Shown: positions 60,167-64,000 of the stretch, piece after piece
Layout: each line of letters opens with the position of its first letter
Numbering within the stretch: the first letter of the stretch is position 1
Assembly: GCA_024305405.1 (NCBI GenBank)
Contig: JAKNDB010000098.1
Span: 1,329,501 to 1,393,500, forward strand
DNA length: 64,000 nucleotides
DNA from: Dirofilaria immitis
Lineage: Eukaryota > Nematoda > Chromadorea > Rhabditida > Onchocercidae
Reading direction: 5' to 3'
Translations under genes and position numbers: made by a program
Notes under the pieces: generated by a model
Databases searched by the model: none
Told to the model about the DNA's origin: nothing
What the model saw: the letters and a program-made list of their open reading frames with translations, nothing else

Positions 60167-62587
60167 ATGTCAAATAATTGTAAAGTAATTGATAAGATCA
60201 GCATTAATTGCTACTTTTAATTGTTCATCTTGACACCATGATTTTTATTTTCAAGATTATTTTTTTATTCTAAAAAAACTCTTGAGTTATTTGTTAAGTA
60301 AGTTCTGATAACCAATCGCTATGATTCTCTTTGTCTTCTAAATTATCGCTCGTTTTAAAAAACTTATCTATTGACCTCTAATGATGGATCACTATGATCT
60401 TCTAGATTATCTTTCATTTTAAAAAATTCTTGAATCATCTATCAAATTTTGGATGACTGGTCACATTGTTTATTTTTCTTAACAACAAGGATATCTTTTC
60501 TTAAAAAAAGAAAAACTCTGAAAGTCATAACTACGTTAATATTGCGAATTTCACTACAACCTTATTGTTAAACTGGAATTGACATATGACTCTGTTTCAT
60601 GATTTTATATTAAATTGATGAATTTCCAAATTTGCTTTTTGAATTAATTCTAAAATAGTCATGAAATAATTAACAAGTAATAAATTATTAATTAAAGTTA
60701 GTACTAGAATGATGACTGCACTTACTTATAAAATATTTAAATGTGAAATTTTTATTCTGCAAAAAGTATAACTTATTTTTGCGGTTAATTTAATATTGCA
60801 TTTAATATAACTAAGAATTTTATTATTTTAAATCTATAAAAAGAACGAGAAAAAGCAACTTAAACTTCAAAAATTATTAGTACTTGATGAAAAAGTTAAC
60901 ATTTATCAATTTCTGTTCATTAATTTTTTTCTTCAATTCAATAACAAATTTTAATAAGAATTTTAATTTTTTTTTCATTACGCCGCATAGTAAAATGAGA
61001 AATAATTTGTTTATTTTGAATATAAAATCGTATCAACTAATCAATGGTGATCAGATATACATCGCATGTTTATGTATAAATGCAAATATAAAATCGTATT
61101 AACTAATCAATGGTGATCAGATATACATCGCATATTTATGTATAAATGCAAATATAAAATCGTATTAACTAATCAATGGTGATCAGATATACATCGCATA
61201 TTTATGTATAAATGCAAATATAAAATCGTATCAACTAATCAATGGTGATCAGATATACATCGCATATTTATGTATAAATGCAAATATAAAATCGTATTAA
61301 CTAATCAATGGTGATCAGATATACATCGCATATTTATGTATAAATGCAAATATAAAATCGTATTAACTAATCAATGGTGATCAGATATACATCGCATATT
61401 TATGTATAAATGCAAATATAAAATCGTATTAACTAATCAATGGTGATCAGATATACATCGCATATTTATGTATAAATGCAAATATAAAATCGTATTAACT
61501 AATCAATGGTGATCAGATATACATCGCATATTTATGTATAAATGCAAATATAAAATCGTATTAACTAATCAATGGTGATCAGATATACATTGCATATTTA
61601 TGTATAGATGCAAATATAAAATCGTATTAACTAATCAATGGTGATCAGATATACATCGCATATTTATGTATAAATGCAAATATAAAATCGTATTAACTAA
61701 TCAATGGTGATCAGATATACATTGCATATTTATGTATAGATGCAAATATAAAATCGTATTAACTAATCAATGGTGATCAGATATACATTGCATATTTATG
61801 TATAGATGAAAATATAAAATCGTATTAAACAAATCAATAATAATCAGACATACATCGCATATTTATACTCAAATGCAAATCAAGAAAACGAAGGAAAAAA
61901 AGTTACTTTTAAAAATAAAAATCCATTTCGTCATTTCTTGACATGTAACAATCGACAACTTTCTACTATCGGATCGTTAAAATGAAAATATCAGAGTAAC
62001 AATGGCAGAAAAAAGTAGTAGAGATACATGATAAATAAATATATGGTGATCTGATATGATATTTTTCGTTAATTAATTAATATCACATAATGTCTTTTTT
62101 TTTTTTTATTAATTTGACAAGATGAATAGAAGGATACGAATGAAAAAACCAAAGAAAGAAAATTTAGTTATTTTACTCAAATTTTTTATTTTTAAATTTT
62201 TCTGAAATAATATAAAATGAAAGCAAAAAAACGAAAATTTCAATTATTTCGCGTTTAATTTTGGCTTCTTTTAATTTTTATAAAAATATTTGCAAAGAAT
62301 AGAAATAATAAATTTCGTTTGTTATTTCTGTTCCTTTAAAAATTTATAATCATCTTTATAATCATCAATATTTAAAATATATATATTTAAAGTTTATAAT
62401 TATAGTTAAGTAAACATTTTTCACTTTTTTTAATATTCATTTATTTATTAATTTTTTTCAATTTTATTTTATTTTTTGGCAATAGATGATTTGCGATTAA
62501 CTTTACTGTTACAATTTTGTAATTAATGAAATGAAAAAAATTTTAAACATATTGAGTAAACAAACATCTATTCATCCGATTACCATG
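60167..62587. other. Intergenic region containing a 66-bp satellite
   Basis: A+T-rich sequence, dominated by the 66-bp tandem array at 61021-61880. An open frame at 60884-61102 runs into the array and is not supported as a gene. Upstream exons of the minus-strand stretch at 59724-60166 might lie here but I could not identify any. Confidence 0.5.
61021..61880 (+). repeat. 66-bp tandem satellite array, 12 full copies plus a decayed one
   Basis: Twelve head-to-tail 66-base units begin at 61021 and every 66 bases to 61747, with a diverged thirteenth from 61813. Each unit contains TATAAAATCGTATTAACTAA, then TCAATGGTGATCAGATATAC, then ATCGCATATTTATGTATAAA. Most copies are identical or differ at one or two bases. 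A linked variant pair (ACATTGCAT with TATAGATG) occurs in copies 9, 11 and 12, showing local spread by unequal exchange or conversion. The last copy is clearly decayed, as expected at an array edge. Confidence 0.97.
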
Positions 62588-63345
62588 TCAACCCCGAGGC
62601 TGATCGTACTGTAATCCATTTATTTTATGTACGATATCCTCAATATTGAATGTTTCCAAACTTGGCAAACCATCATTTTCTGGTTGCTAAAATGATTTTT
62701 TAATTTAGACATTATTTGGAAAATATTATTATTAAAAATTTTATACTATTTTCTCGATTGATAAATGATATATGATTGATAAGCGATTGAGAAAGATTAC
62801 ATGATATATTTTTTATAAAATAATTAATCCTTCGTGACAAGGTTTAATAATAATCAAAACATTCGTTGGAAAAAATGGTATGAATATCTAATTTTTCGTC
62901 AGAATTTTCTTACATATTTTTCATTTTATTTTACTAAATGCAACTTAGACAATTTCAAGTAATTCGAATAATTTAATTTCAAATAATTTGTAACTTTCTC
63001 CTAATACTAACTATAATTAAAATTTATATGGAAATTTCTTTACAAAGTTCTTGCCTTCGCATTAAATTTAAAATTTCGGATTTTTATAAATTAAGAAATT
63101 TATTTCAAAAAAAAATAAATCGTTCAAAGAAAAAAAGAAAAGTGATTAAAAATTTAGATACCTTACAAAGAACTCCAATTGCTTTGCCATCAACTTGTTG
63201 ATGCCAAATAGTATAAGTGCCAGGATTAAGAAACAGTGTATCGTAACCTTTGTAAACAAAAATACATCCAAGTGTTTTCACTACTGCCTTACCATTCTCG
63301 AGAACACATTCTTGTTCCACCTTTGATCGTTTTGTCTCTTGATAC
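62588..63345 (-). CDS. 3' end of an unrecognised, probably secreted Cys-containing protein (5'-partial)
   Basis: Two minus-strand exons, 63162-63345 and 62588-62686, join in phase 0 to a TGA stop at 62588-62590. Residues start YQETKRSKVEQECVLENGK, continue through VKTLGCIFVYKGYDT, LFLNPGTYTIWHQQ and AIGVLCK, and end with SLETFNIEDIVHKINGLQY. The pattern of spaced cysteines with a TLGC-FLNP-TYTIW-IGVLC core resembles small nematode extracellular domains such as the MIG-18-type fibronectin-I-like domain, but this is from memory and weak. The first exon here needs two bases from an upstream exon, which I did not find before the window ends. Coding is supported by phase-compatible splice sites and normal composition. 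Confidence 0.65.
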
Positions 63346-64000
63346 CTGCATAGTGAATGAATTTTTGTATAATTATGATGTAATTTAAAAATTTTTTATT
63401 AATATATATAGCATTATGTCATGATGTAACAAATGTTTTATTAATGCATGATATTTTATCAATATATAACAATTATTCTTTTATTCAATGTTAGTTGATG
63501 ACTTTTATATTCGACAAAAAAATTGTCATTTAAAAGTATATTATAATTTATCATAGATATGTGAATAATATTTCAAATGATAGAATAATTTTAAAATATT
63601 TTAATAAAAATTTTGATTAAAAGAAATTAGCTAAGACAGAAAGGGAAAGATGCTAACCAATGATTTAAGAATTTTCAAATAATTTTTGAGAAAATCAAAT
63701 GAGTTTTCAATATGATTTTTCAATATAATATTCGATTTTCTTTGAAATCAAATACATTTAAATCAAATACAATGCATTTTCAATTCTTACCCAATTTTTA
63801 AAAAATTTATAAACAAATCAAATATGGTTTTAATTTTTTATCTTGATTTTTATAAAATATAATAAATTTTTATTTGTTTTCTGAAAAGAATATCTGGATA
63901 AACTTATAACTTTAGAACAGAATGCTTATGATACAGTATATTTTCTTACTGTATTACAAATATTCAATAAAATTTCCTATTAATTAATTGAAAAATTCTC
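63346..64000. other. Window end, probable intron of the minus-strand gene
   Basis: A+T-rich with no recognisable exon. It most likely lies inside an intron of the gene whose 3' end is at 62588-63345. Confidence 0.45.

Noticed and set aside
61021..61880. Regularly spaced repeats that superficially resemble a CRISPR array.
   Set aside because: The whole 66-base unit is repeated with no unique spacers, and the context is eukaryotic.
1..64000. Searched by eye for tRNA, spliced-leader and spliceosomal RNA genes.
   Set aside because: No cloverleaf with a GGTTCGAAT-like B box and no SL1-like GGTTTAATTACCCAAG was found; a covariance search would be needed to exclude them.

Overview
The window reads as a chromosomal segment of a nematode, most likely a spirurid (filarial-type) worm. 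It is strongly A+T-rich and the genes are split by many introns with T-rich acceptors. The best-matching proteins are nematode-like, and no bacterial gene organisation is present. Species cannot be fixed from the sequence alone.

Layout. (1) 49-5031, plus strand: the C-terminal part of the ubiquitin chain-elongation factor UFD-2/UBE4, 14 exons ending in a U-box; its 5' part lies outside the window. (2) 10529-14242 and 17465-22352, plus strand: two complete nine-exon genes in tandem for pyruvate dehydrogenase E1 alpha. They share exon phases and nearly all exon lengths, yet their proteins have diverged well. Copy A has a 1-base frame break in an A-run. (3) 22353-40597: about 18 kb with no convincing gene, filled with degenerate tandem repeats, a foldback element and a decayed piece of 18S rRNA sequence. 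(4) 40598-48336, plus strand: a very large secreted Ser/Thr/Glu-rich protein with recurring GYG motifs and a C-terminal ShKT domain, mostly in one 4.1-kb exon interrupted by five 1-base frame breaks. (5) 51701-56433, minus strand: an MPPED/UPF0046-type metallophosphoesterase whose metal-binding motifs are largely degraded. (6) 59724-60166, minus strand: an unrecognised coding-like stretch. (7) 61021-61880: a 66-bp satellite. (8) 62588-63345, minus strand: the 3' end of an unrecognised, probably secreted protein that runs off the window.

Themes. ufd-2 next to pdha matches the neighbouring Caenorhabditis elegans genes T05H10.5 and T05H10.6, so the gene order looks conserved, with the pdha gene duplicated here. 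Ascaris is known to have two stage-specific E1 alpha isoforms, so the pair may serve different life stages (inference). Every frame break I found in otherwise good coding sequence is the loss of one base at or next to a homopolymer. This points to assembly or sequencing error rather than decay, and it means automated gene models here will be fragmented. All exon coordinates were worked out by hand from splice signals, reading phase and recalled homologues.
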